Origin: Candidatus Paraburkholderia kirkii
Lineage (GTDB): Bacteria; Pseudomonadota; Gammaproteobacteria; Burkholderiales; Burkholderiaceae
Direction of reading: 5' to 3'
Length of the DNA stretch: 64,000 nucleotides
Assembly: GCA_001189345.1 (NCBI GenBank)
Contig: LFKV01000048.1
Span: 1-64,000, forward strand
This document shows positions 30,369 through 39,951 of the stretch, one piece after another. Under the pieces are notes generated by a model. It saw nothing but the letters and a program-made list of their open reading frames with translations, made no database searches and was not told the DNA's origin. Every line of letters starts with the position of its first letter. Position 1 is the stretch's first letter. The position numbers and the translations under genes were made by a program.

Positions 30369-31358
30369 GCACTGCGTCATTGAATTAGCACCCTGTCTGT
30401 GTTCAGATACAGGAATTGACTGCGCGTTCACCATTGCTGCCGGGGGACGACCGTTGAAGACGGTCTGTGAAGTCCTGGGGGTGTCGCGCTCGAATCTCGC
30501 AGTCAAGTCGAAGCGGCCGGCTGACTGGGTCGACCGGCGCAAGATGCCCGTGCTCGACGACACGGCGCTTGTCGCCGAACTTCATGAGTTGTTAGGCGAC
30601 GCGCCGACGTATGGATACCGAGGTGCTTGGGCGTTGCTGAGGCGAAGCCGGGACATGCTGGCTCAACCGCGAGTAAATGCAAAGCGCGTGTATCGCGTGA
30701 TGCGTCGCCACGGCCTGCTGCTTGAACATCGCCCTCGGCACGCCTCGTCTACGCGTCGGCATGACGGCAAGGTCGCGGTGGATAGCAGCAACATGCGCTG
30801 GTGCTCGGATGGCTTCGAATTCCGCTGCGATGCCGGTGTCCCATTGCGTGTCGTCTTCGCACTCGACTGTTGCGACCGCGAAGCCATGAGTTGGGCCGCG
30901 AGCACAGGCGGTTACACTGGCGATATGGTGCGTGACGTCATGCTTCAAGCCGTCGAGAACCGCTTCACCGGCGCGTTGAAGGCCGACAGGGAAGTCGAGT
31001 GGTTAAGCGACAATGGTTCCTGCTACATTGCCGATGACACATTGAAGTTCTCTCGAAAAATCGGACTGAAGCCAGTAACGACACCCGTCAGAAGTCCGCA
31101 AAGCAACGGGATGGCCGAGAGCTTCGTTAAAACGATAAAGCGTGATTACGAAACGATAAAGCGTGATTACGTTTCGTGGATGCCGAAACCCGACGCCAGG
31201 ACGGCGCTGCAAAATCTGGCCATCGCGTTCGACCACGATAACGAGTCACACCCGCACAGCGCCCTTAAATACCGCTCGCCGCGCGAGTTTCGTCGGCAAG
31301 CAAATCCTCCAACCTAAGCGGGACCGGCTGTCCGGTTATGCGGGGGCAAGTCCACGCG
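30367..31358 (+). mobile_element. IS3-family (IS2-like) element: orfB present, orfA missing
   Basis: ORF 30367-31317 encodes the DDE transposase: GRPLKTVCEVLGVSRSNLAV, PTYGYRGAWALLRRSR, VNAKRVYRVMRRHGLLL, catalytic Asp in RWCSDGFEF, Asp in LSDNGSCY and Glu in NGMAESFVKT. A 21-bp in-frame tandem duplication gives KTIKRDYETIKRDY right after the catalytic Glu. The upstream orfA and a left inverted repeat are absent, so the element is truncated at 5'. A possible right end is near 31334-31358, finishing GGGGGCAAGTCCA. Confidence 0.8.
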
Positions 31359-31438
31359 ACGCGGATCGATGGCGCGAGTCCGGCTGCGTTAGCTTCGTCG
31401 GGAAAGGCAAACGTGTGCGGAAACAGGTGCGGTAGCAA

Positions 31439-32630
31439 CTAGCGCGCATGGTCAGGACCTGGCGGGGCGCGTGGAAGGCTGCCGAGCATTTCTTCAATGC
31501 GAATGTGGTGCCGCACACGGGTCAGTCCCGCAGCGACCTGCTGGTCAGGCGTTGGTAGCGCTCACGGTAGTCTTCGCCCGGTTGGACTGACGCAGCGGCG
31601 GGCGGCTCGACACCGAGCAGCCGCCGGCGGGTGGCAAGTCGGTCTGCCCGGTGACAGTTGGCGAGCCAGCCGTAGCGGATGCGCTTGAAGCCGTCGGGCA
31701 GCACATGCAGCAGGAAGCGGCGGATGAACTCGTCGGCCGTGAGCGTCATGGTGCTGTGCCGGGCCTCGTGCCGGTAGTCCTTCCAGCGGAACTGCACGGC
31801 GTGTCCGCCGAAGCTCAGCAGCCGGTTATTGGAAATGGCGACGCGATGGGTATAGCGGCCCAGGTAATCGAGCACGTGTTCGGCACCGCCAAAGGGTGGC
31901 TTGGCGTAGACGACCCACTCCGACCTGGCAGCGAGCGCAAGCCAGGCAGCGAACGCGCGGGCATCATGCAGCGGCTCGAGCTGGCCGTGCAGGCGAAGCA
32001 TGCCGGCGTCGAACGCGCGGCGCAGTTGCTCGAGGAACAGTCGGCGAAAGAGCCGTGAGAGCACCCGCACGGGCAGGAAGAAGCCGGGGCGGCAGGCGAT
32101 CCAGCGCTCGCCATCCGGGGAGATGCCACCACCGGGCACGACACAATGCACGTTCGGGTGGTGCAGCAGATTCTGCCCCCACGTGTGCAGGATCATGATG
32201 AAACCGATCTCGGCGCCCAGGTGCTTCGGATCGGCGGCGATCGTACGCAACGTCTCGGCGCTGGCGCGAGCATGTCATAGAGAACGCGTTTGTTCTGGTG
32301 CGCGAGAGCCGCGATGGGTTCGGGAAGTGTGAAGACGACATGGAAGTACTCCACCTGTGGAAGCAGCTCGGCCTGCCGGCGCTCGAGCCATTGCGCGCGG
32401 GCGAGCGACTGGCACTTTGGGCAATGTCTATTGCGGCACGAGTCGTAGGCGATGCGCTGATGGCCGCACGCGTCGTACCGCTCGACATGTCTTCCGAGCG
32501 CGGCGGTACGACACAGTCCGATGGCGCTCATCACACGCCACTGGACACGACTGAGCCCGTCGGCATGGGTTTGCCGGTACTGCAGGCCGCAGCGGCGAAG
32601 AATGTCCGCCACCTCGAGCGCCGGACGCAT
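31439..32630 (-). pseudogene. IS91-family HUH transposase, broken
   Basis: Rolling-circle-type transposase. Starts MRPALEVADILRRCGLQYRQ; N-terminal zinc-binding part with ACGHQRIAYDSCRNRHCPKC; a frameshift near 32268 (VLYDML then TLRTIAADPKHLGAEIGF); HUH region reads NLLHHPNVHCVVPGGG, where the first His of HxH is Asn (codon 32152-32154); catalytic Tyr region GRYTHRVAISNNRLL; TGA at 31522-31524 (RSLRD stop PVCGT, Cys expected), another shift, and a natural-looking end near 31439. Several independent lesions. The partner recombinase lies directly upstream. Confidence 0.85.
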
Positions 32631-32638
32631 GGTTGCGC

Positions 32639-33525
32639 TCAGAAATACTCGGGCGCAGGAGGCGGAGATGGAATGGGTTCGGGATGCGGGAGCAGGTCGA
32701 AGGGACTGGTGGTAGCGCACACGGTACTGGTCGCGATTCGTAAGTAGCGCGAGGTAGTCGAAAGGGACCTATGGCCCATGAGCAGCTGGATAGCTGGATC
32801 CTTCGTACGTCAGCACCCGTTTCCAGCAGGTGCGTGGCGAACGCGTGCCTCAAGGAATGCGGTGTTATGGGCTTCTTGATGCCGCTGCGCTCCCGTGCCA
32901 TGTTACATTCCAGCCTGATCGCGGAAGGAGTGATCGGGCGTCCGGGAATGTCGCCGGGGAAAAGCCAGTCGCGAGGATGAGCATCGTGCCAGTACGCTCG
33001 CAGGATCTCGAGCAGGCGCGGGGATAGCATTACATAGCGATCCTTACGGTTCTTGCCCTGGTTCACGCGGATGACCATGCGCTGACTGTCGATGTCGATG
33101 GCCTTCAGGTGCGCAACTTCTGAAATTCGCAGACCGGCGGCATACGCGGTCATCAGCATGGCCCGGTGTTTCAGGCTGGGAACGGCATCGAAGAAGGCTT
33201 TAACCTCGTCGAAGCTGAGGATGACCGGTAGTCTCACCGGCTTCTTGGGCAAGGGAAAGTCTTCGTTACTCCAGTCGCGTTTGAGCGTCACGCGGTACAG
33301 GAAGCGCAGTGCACCGATCGTTGCGCTGAGACAGGCGGGTGCCAGCCTGCGCTCTTCGCGCAGGTAGACGAGCCAGGCCCGGATCTCCTCGGGACCCAGC
33401 AGTTCGGGCGAGCGGCGGAAGTGCCGGGCGAAACTGCGTACCTGAATCAGATAGGGCTTCTAGGTATTATCCGCAAGGTTGCGAATCTGCATGTCATGCA
33501 GCATGCGTTGGCGCAGTGGTGTCAT
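32639..33525 (-). pseudogene. tyrosine recombinase accompanying the IS91 transposase, broken
   Basis: XerC-like integrase in the same orientation as the transposase, ending 8 nt before its start. Reading from ATG 33525: MTPLRQRMLHDMQIRNLADN, then an in-frame TAG at 33460-33462 (NT stop KPYLIQVRSF; Gln expected), SAM-like domain, catalytic Arg in AYAAGLRISEVAHL, HSLRHAFATHLLETGADVR (His-xx-Arg), then a frameshift near 32780 before LLMGHRSLSTTSRYLR with the nucleophilic Tyr. Ends APEYF at 32639. Such integrase-IS91 pairs occur as two-gene elements. Dead as read. Confidence 0.82.
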
Positions 33526-34068
33526 GGCGAGCTTTCTGGAAACAGTGGGTGGAATGCCCAACTGGGCGTTCACATACTGCTCCTGGCGACACCGCTCACC
33601 ACCTCGCTGGGTTTCAGCGTCAGACAACCCTCTTCATCAAACGTCAGCCATAGACCTGTGTCCGCCTCCCCCTCCCGCGTCAGCGGGTTAGTACTACTAA
33701 ATCATGAAATTCCGGATGACGATGCTGATTTTTCAGGGTAGTTCGGTTCAATCCGTATAACCCCTGCATTCGCGTGGTCCGTACAGCGTTCCTAAAGCGA
33801 TGGTGAATTGAGAGAGGCGATTATTTCAGTTAAAGGCGGCTGTTATGGAGACTATCCTCATATATGTGGAAAATACTTAAAAATCGCATTTTATGGCGAG
33901 GTTCTCATTTTTGAGGTGTTGATATATCAAGCTTGAAATAAGAGTTTTTCTTTATTGGGCCCGATGTCCTGATTAAATTTCTTGCCAAACGCTTTCATGC
34001 CGGGATGATCTCTTAATCCGCCACAGGCGGCGCACGCGCTTCCGGCTGCCAATAACCATTCGCGACCG
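33526..34068. other. AT-rich intergenic segment
   Basis: The first 170 bp are probably the outer end of the IS91-type element. From about 33700 to 34010 the base composition is clearly lower in GC than the rest of the window (for example CTCATATATGTGGAAAATAC near 33852). No ORF with coding character or RNA gene was recognised. It precedes the first AspT-like gene and may carry its promoter. Confidence 0.5.
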
Positions 34069-35743
34069 ATGATATTGACTCTCCTGTCCGCGCAGCCCGA
34101 GATCGCTCTGTTTTCCAGTCTCGCGATCGGCTATTTCATTGGCTCGTTCAAGCTCGGTCCCATTACAGCTCGGCGGCGTTTGCGGCACGCTCATCGTCGC
34201 CTTGATTCTCGGTCAAAGCGGTGCGCGTATCTCGCCCGATCTCAAAAACATCGCTTTCGCGCTTTTCATCTTCTCGCTCGGCTTTACAGGCGGCCCGCAA
34301 TTCTTCGCGAATATCGGACGCGGATGGCGTTACGGCGCGCTGTCGATCGTCGAGATCGTCGTCGTGATCGCGCTCGTGCTCGGCGCCGTCGTCGTGCTCA
34401 AGCTCGATGCGGGAACCGCGGCCGGACTCCTCGCCGGCGGAGCGACCGAATCGGCCGTGATCAGCACGGCATCGGAGACCATCAACCGCCTCGGACTACC
34501 GGCCGCCGAAACGGCGCGGCTGCAGGCGAATATCGTGACCGCCTACAGCGTGAGCTATCTGTTCGGTCTCTTCACGATTGTGCTTTTCGCGAGCCAGTTC
34601 GCGCCGCTCATCCTGCGCGTGAACCTGCGCGACGAAGCGAAGCGCGTCTGGCGCAAGCTCGGCGGCGACGGCGCGCTCACGCCCGGACAGACGCCTGCCG
34701 CGCCGCCGCTTGCCGGACGCGAGCTCAGGGTGACGACGGGCGCCGGCAACACCATCGGCGAGCTGGAAAAGCGCTTCGGCTACAACATCAGCGTGCAGCG
34801 CGACCACTCGATCATCAAGCCCCAGCCCTCGGTGGTGCTGAAGGCGGGCGACAGCGTCGTGGTCGGCGGGCGGCGCGAGGCGCTTATCGAGGCGATTCCC
34901 GCGATCGGCAAAGAGGTGTACGGCGGCGGCGTCTCGGACGTCTTCGTCGAGCGTGCGGAGGTGATGCTCACGCAGCGCGCGATCCACGGCCTCACGCTCG
35001 CGCAGGTGCGCGCTCGCGCCGCGCCCGCCGACGCGCACGGCGTGTTCATCGCGGCCGTGACACGTCTCGACAGCACGATTCCCGCCCTGTCCGGCACGCA
35101 GCTGCAGCGCGGCGACGTGCTGACGCTGGTCGGCAACAAGGAGGACGTCGCGCGCGGCGCGGCCAGGCTCGGCTACATGCTTCGCGCGACGCAGAAGACC
35201 GACTTCGTTTTTCTCGGGCTCGGCGTGCTGCTGGGCATCGGGGTCGGGCGATTGTCGGCCCACGTCGGCGGCATCGATCTCATGCTCGGCACGGGCGGCT
35301 GCTGCCTGCTCGCTGGGCTGCTGTTCGGCTGGATCCGCTCGCGCTATCCGCTGATCGGCTCGCTGCCGTCGGTGGCGGCGCAGATCCTGAAGGACTTCGG
35401 CCTCTGCACGTTCATCGCGGCGGTTGGACTGTCAGCGGGCGCCGATGCGCTGCGGCTCATCCGCGAATACGGCATCGCGCTGCCGGCCGCGGGCATCGTC
35501 ATCACGCTCGGACCGGCGCTCGCGTCGCTCTTCATCGGGCGCTGGCTGCTGAAGCTCGAAGTGCCGATGCTGCTCGGCGCGATCGCCGGCCAGCAATGCA
35601 GCACGCCCGCGATCAGCGCGCTCGTCGGCGTGACGGGCAACGCGACGCCCGTCATCGGCTACACCATCACCTATGCGCTTTCGAACATGCTGCTGCCGTT
35701 GCTCGGGCCGGTGATCATCGGGCTGGCTGGTAAACTGGGTTGA
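34069..35743 (+). pseudogene. AspT/AAE-family exchanger, first copy, N-terminal frameshift
   Basis: Aspartate:alanine-exchanger-type membrane protein: two halves of about five helices around a cytosolic region with two TrkA-C (RCK_C) domains. Start ATG 34069 (MILTLLSAQPEIALFSSLAI), but an extra base near 34166 breaks the frame between FKLGPI and QLGGVCGTLIVALILGQSGA. Everything after is open: GATESAVISTASETINRLGL, QQCSTPAISALVGVTGNATP (family repeat motif). Possible internal start at 34139 would lose the first helix. Precedes the second copy by 4 nt, so one operon. Transport substrate not determined. Confidence 0.8.
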
Positions 35744-35747
35744 TGTC

Positions 35748-37421
35748 ATGGACTGGATTCACGACATCTTCCAGAAGTCGCCGGAATCCGCGCTCTTCCT
35801 GTCGCTCGCGGCGGGCTATCTGATCGGACAGATCAACTTCGGCAGGTTCCAGCTGGGCGGCGTGGGCGGATCGCTCATCGCGGCGGTCGTCGTGAGCCAG
35901 GTGGGCGTGCAGATCGACAACGGCGTGAAATCGGTGATGTTCGCCGTGTTCATCTATGCGGTCGGCTACGATTCCGGCCCTCAGTTTTTCAATTCGATCA
36001 ACCGCAAGACGCTGCGCGAAATCGCGATGGCGGTATTTCTCGCCGTGACGGCGCTTCTCAACGTGATCGTCTGCGCGAAGGTCTTCGGGCTGAACAAGGG
36101 ACCCACCGCCGGGCTCGCGGGCGGGGCGCTCACGCAATCGGCGATCATCGGCACGGCGGGCGACGCCATCGCGCGGCTCGGCCTGCCCGCCGACCAGACG
36201 AAGGCGCTGCAGGCCGACGTGGCGGTTGCGTATGCCGTGACCTACGTGTTCGGCTCGACCATCGTATGCGTGAACATCCTACCGAAGTTCATGGGCCAAA
36301 GCCTGAAGCAAGCGGCGACGGAGGCGGAGAAGGCGCTCGCCGGCACCGCCGCCGGCACCGGCCCGGGACAGCTTGCCGCGCTGTCGGCGCTCGTCGGACG
36401 CGCCTATCGCGTGACGAACAGCGGCGCGGCGGGGCGCACGGTCACCGACATCGAAGTGGACGATCACGACCTGATCACCGTCGAGCGCATCCGGCGCGCG
36501 GGCCGCGCGCTCGAGCCGCGTCCGGACACCGTGCTGGAGGCGGGCGACGTCGTGCTCGTCGTCGGGCGGCGGGAGGTGATGGTGAGCGCGGCCGCGCATA
36601 TCGGCGAGGAAGTCGCGGATACGGACGGCATCAGCGTCGTGATGCAGAAGCGCCAGGGCGTGTTCACGAAGCGCGGTATGAATCACACGACGATCGCCGA
36701 GGTGCTCGCCCGAGTCGATCGCGACATGCGTCACGGCGTCTATATCCACGACATCGCGCGCGCCGGTCGTCCGCTGCCGGTGTTGCCGCAGACGCGCTTC
36801 GAGCACGGCGACGTGATCACGTTCTATGGCTCGCCGCAGGACACGAAGCGCGCCGTGGACGCCGCCGGCTACGAGCTGCCGTACACCGACAAGACCGACT
36901 TCATCTACATGAGCGCGGGCATCGTGCTCGGGCTGCTGATCGGGCTCGCCGGTCGACGTGGGCAGCGTTCCGCTCACGCTCGGCTCGGGCGGCGGCTGCC
37001 TCGTCGCCGGTCTCCTGTTCGGCTGGATGCGCGGCAAGCATCCGATGTACGGCGTCATGCCGCCGGCCGCCTCGCAGTTGCTGAAGGATTTCGGGCTCGC
37101 GGCGTTCGTCGCGGCGGTCGGCCTGAATTCAAGGCTGCAGGCGGTCGTGACGGTGAAGCAGAGCGGCCTGACGATCTTCCTGCTCGGCGCATCCTGTTCC
37201 CGCTCCTTCTGACGATGCTTTTCGGCCGTTACGTGCTGCGCTACGACAACGCCGCGCTGCTGGCGGGGGCGCTCAGCGGATCGCGCAGCGCGAACCCGGC
37301 GTTCGGCGGCGTGCTCGACCGTGCGGAGAGCGCGGTGCCGACCGTGCCGTTCGCCATCACCTACGCGCTCGCCAACGTATTGCTGACGCTGCTCGGACCG
37401 CTCGTCGTCGGTCTGGTCTGA
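35748..37421 (+). pseudogene. AspT/AAE-family exchanger, second copy, two frameshifts
   Basis: Paralogue of the preceding gene with the same plan: MDWIHDIFQKSPESALFLSL start, motif GALTQSAIIGTAGDAIARLG in the first half, two TrkA-C domains (about residues 205-380), GSRSANPAFGGVLDRAESAV in the second half. Frameshifts near 36951 (IGLAG then VDVGSVPLTLG) and near 37191 (FLLGA then ILFPLLLTMLF, one base lost). The last six helices are therefore unreadable in one frame. Both members of the pair being broken suggests loss of the function, not divergence. Confidence 0.85.
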
Positions 37422-37479
37422 GCGCGGCGGCGGGCGTGCTCCTTGCGCCATAATCGGCGGACACACAAGGAGGCTTGCA

Positions 37480-38324
37480 ATGACCCGATCCATTCCGACC
37501 GTCACGCTGCCGACAGGCGAATCGATTCCGAAGCTCGGCCAAGGCACCTGGGAAATGGGCGAGCGCCCGAATGCGCGCAAGAGCGAAATCGCCGCGCTGC
37601 GCGACGGCGTCGAGCTCGGCATGACGCTCGTCGATACCGCCGAGATGTACGGCGACGGAGAAAGCGAGAAGCTCATCGCCGAGGCGCTCGGCGACGTGCG
37701 CGACGAGCTCTTCATCGTGAGCAAAGTGTATCGCACAACGGCAGCGAGCGCGGCGTGCAGGCCGCGTGCGAGCGCAGCCTGAAGCGCCTGAAGACCGATC
37801 GCATCGATCTTTATCTGCTGCACTGGCGCGGGGGCGAGGATCTGGAAGGCGTGGTGGCCGGTTTCGAAAAGCTGAAGGACGACGGTAAGATCCGTCACTG
37901 GGGCGTGAGCAACTTCGACACCGACGACATGGAGGAACTGTTCTCGCTCGATGGCGGCGACGCCTGCGCGACCGATCAGATTCTCTACAACGTCGCGCGG
38001 CGCGTGCCTGAGTTCGATCTCCTGCCGTGGCTGCGCGAGCGCCGCCTGCCGGCGATGGCCTATAGCCCGGTCGATCACGCTTGCCTGCCGCGCGGCGGCG
38101 CACTGGACAAGATCGCGGCCGCGCGCGGCGTGTCGGCGTTTCAGGTGTCGCTCGCATGGGTGCTGCAGCAGCCCGGCGTGTTCGCGATTCCCAATGCGGC
38201 CGATGTCGCGCACGTGCGCGAGAACCGCGCGGCGCTCGATCTGCGGCTGTCCGCCGATGAACTCGCGGACATCGACCAGCAGTTCAAACCGCCGAAGACG
38301 AAGCGCTCGCTCGAAATGCTTTAG
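37480..38324 (+). pseudogene. aldo/keto reductase, one frameshift
   Basis: NADPH-dependent reductase of the AKR superfamily. Start ATG 37480; PKLGQGTWEMGE, catalytic Asp/Tyr in LVDTAEMYGDGESEKLIAEA, then Lys in FIVSKVY. One base is lost near 37733 (VYRTTA instead of the conserved VYPHN-type strand), and the remainder (LKRLKTDRIDLYLLHW with the catalytic His, IRHWGVSNFDTDDMEEL, AYSPVDHACLPRGG, IPNAADVAHVREN) continues in another frame to 38324. Ends with a good terminator hairpin. A single-indel pseudogene or sequence error. Confidence 0.82.
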
Positions 38325-38345
38325 GCAACGCCTTGGTCTTTGGCC

Positions 38346-38375
38346 GTTGCATCGGCGCGGGCGCGCCGATGCAAC
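38346..38375 (+). terminator. 13-bp perfect terminator hairpin
   Basis: GTTGCATCGGCGC (38346-38358), 4-nt loop, GCGCCGATGCAAC (38363-38375), then GTTTCGTG. Located 22 nt after the aldo/keto reductase stop. Confidence 0.7.
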
Positions 38376-38539
38376 GTTTCGTGACAGGCCGACGGATGGC
38401 GCGGAAAATATAGTAGGATGGTTTGCTACAGATATCCGAAGCCGGTTTGCTCACATTAGTTAGGATATCAAATCAAGCAAGCAGCCAACCGGAGTTCGAA
38501 TATCGGCGTCACCGGTGGCGATTTGAAGAAAGGCAGGGA

Positions 38540-39359
38540 ATGACAGAAACAACGAACAAAGCGGTGAACGGCGAGTCGCCTTGCAGGGGCCGCCTCAGCG
38601 ACAAAAAATATCAAAAAGCGATACGGTCGTTGCACGTCGAGTTGGTTAAACTGCAGGAATGGGTCGTGCATACTGGCGCAAAGTCTGCATCGTGCTCGAA
38701 GGGCGGGACGGCGCCGGCAAGGGCGGCACGATCAAGGCGATCACCGAACGCGTGAATCCGCGCGTCTTCCGGGTGGTCGCATTGCCGAAGCCGAGCGAGC
38801 GCGAAAGGAGCCAGATGTACTTCCAGCGTTATCTGCCGCACTTGCCCGCGGCGGGCGAGGTCGTGATCTTCGACCGTAGCTGGTACAACCGCGCCGGCGT
38901 CGAGCGCGTGATGGGTTTCTGCAGCGAGGAGCATGTGCAGGAATTTCTGAAGGTAACGCCGCTCATCGAGCGCGCGATGGTTCATTCGGGCATCGTGCTT
39001 CTCAAGTACTGACTCGATGTCAGTCCCGAAGAGCAGACACGGCGTATCGGGGACCGCATTCGCGACGAGCGCAAGACCTGGAAGCTGTCGCCGATGGATC
39101 TCGAATCCTATGGCCGCTGGTACGACTTTTCCCGCGCTCGCGACGAGATGCTTCTGAAAACCGACTCGGATTTCGCGCCGTGGTTCGTCGCCCATTCGGA
39201 TAACAAGAAGCGCGTCCGGTTGAACGTCATCAGTCATCTGCTGGACAAGGTGCCGTACAAGCCCGTCTCCCGGACAAGGTGAAACTCCCGAAGCGGCAGA
39301 AGGCAGACGGCTATCGGGAGCCGGAACTCGCCTGCAAGCCGGTGCCGGAGCGCTATTGA
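38540..39359 (+). pseudogene. ppk2: polyphosphate kinase 2, broken
   Basis: PPK2 makes or uses polyphosphate to phosphorylate nucleotides. Start ATG 38540 after GGCAGGGA. Landmarks: Walker A LEGRDGAGKGGTI, Asp-Arg motif VIFDRSWYNRAGVERVMGF, lid region. Lesions: one base lost near 38672 (HTGAK then VCIVLEGRD), TGA at 39010-39012 (LLKY stop LDVSPEEQTRR; Trp expected), one base lost near 39275 (KPVSR then DKVKLPKRQK). C-terminal GYREPELACKPVPERY at 39359. Three lesions, so a true pseudogene is likely. Confidence 0.9.
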
Positions 39360-39425
39360 TTCTCAGCGCGCGACCCCGGGCGAGCGGGGCTCACCCGGGT
39401 CGAATCGCCTTCCGTGCGAGCGGAG

Positions 39426-39848
39426 TCAGGTGCATGCATGATGCGCGTGCACCGAGTCGAGCACCGCGATTTCCGCGGGCGTACGCTTGAGATCGGCTTC
39501 GTCGACCTGCTTCGCGTCGGCGAGGAAGTCGTCGATGATCGACGAAACCTTCGTGTCCGTTAGGCACAGCGAGACGCGCTTCATCTCGCCATCGGAAAGC
39601 GACGCGCGCTGCGACAGGAACAGCACGCCATACTGATACCCGCGCACGATGCCGCGCACGGCGCTGACGCATTGCCCGAGCGCCGCGTTGCCGGACTTCG
39701 CGGCGCATTGCTGCGCGAGCGCATAGGCCGAGAAGGTCGGATCGGACGCGCCGGGCGTCGGGGCTGGCGGCGGTGTCTGCGCATGCGCGGCCAGCGCGAC
39801 GGCGAAAGTCAGACCTGCGGTGAGCGCGCTGGAGAAGGCGGGTTTCAT
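39426..39848 (-). CDS. secreted Rap1a/Tai-like small protein
   Basis: 140 residues with a signal peptide (MKPAFSSALTAGLTFAVALA, cleavage likely after AHA at about 23). The mature part has four Cys (AQQCAAKSGNAALGQCVSAV, VSLCLTDTK, AHHACT) and the GIVRGYQYGVLFL core seen in Rap1a/Tai family proteins, some of which are type VI secretion immunity proteins. No effector gene or T6SS genes are nearby, so an immunity role is not supported here. It follows the dpp-like operon by about 100 nt on the same strand. Intact. Confidence 0.65.
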   Translation of the reverse strand: MKPAFSSALTAGLTFAVALAAHAQTPPPAPTPGASDPTFSAYALAQQCAAKSGNAALGQCVSAVRGIVRGYQYGVLFLSQRASLSDGEMKRVSLCLTDTKVSSIIDDFLADAKQVDEADLKRTPAEIAVLDSVHAHHACT

Positions 39849-39951
39849 CGGTTGAATCCTCGTTGTTGTCGGACATCGAACCGGTGAGAGACGCGCAAGG
39901 CCGCTTTGGTTCCGGCGAATGCTTCATCCGCCGCCTGGCCGTTGCGCGAGA

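Noticed and set aside
30367..31317. The IS3 orfB as an active transposase because DDE residues are intact
   Set aside because: orfA and the left end are missing, and the 21-bp duplication alters the segment next to the catalytic Glu.
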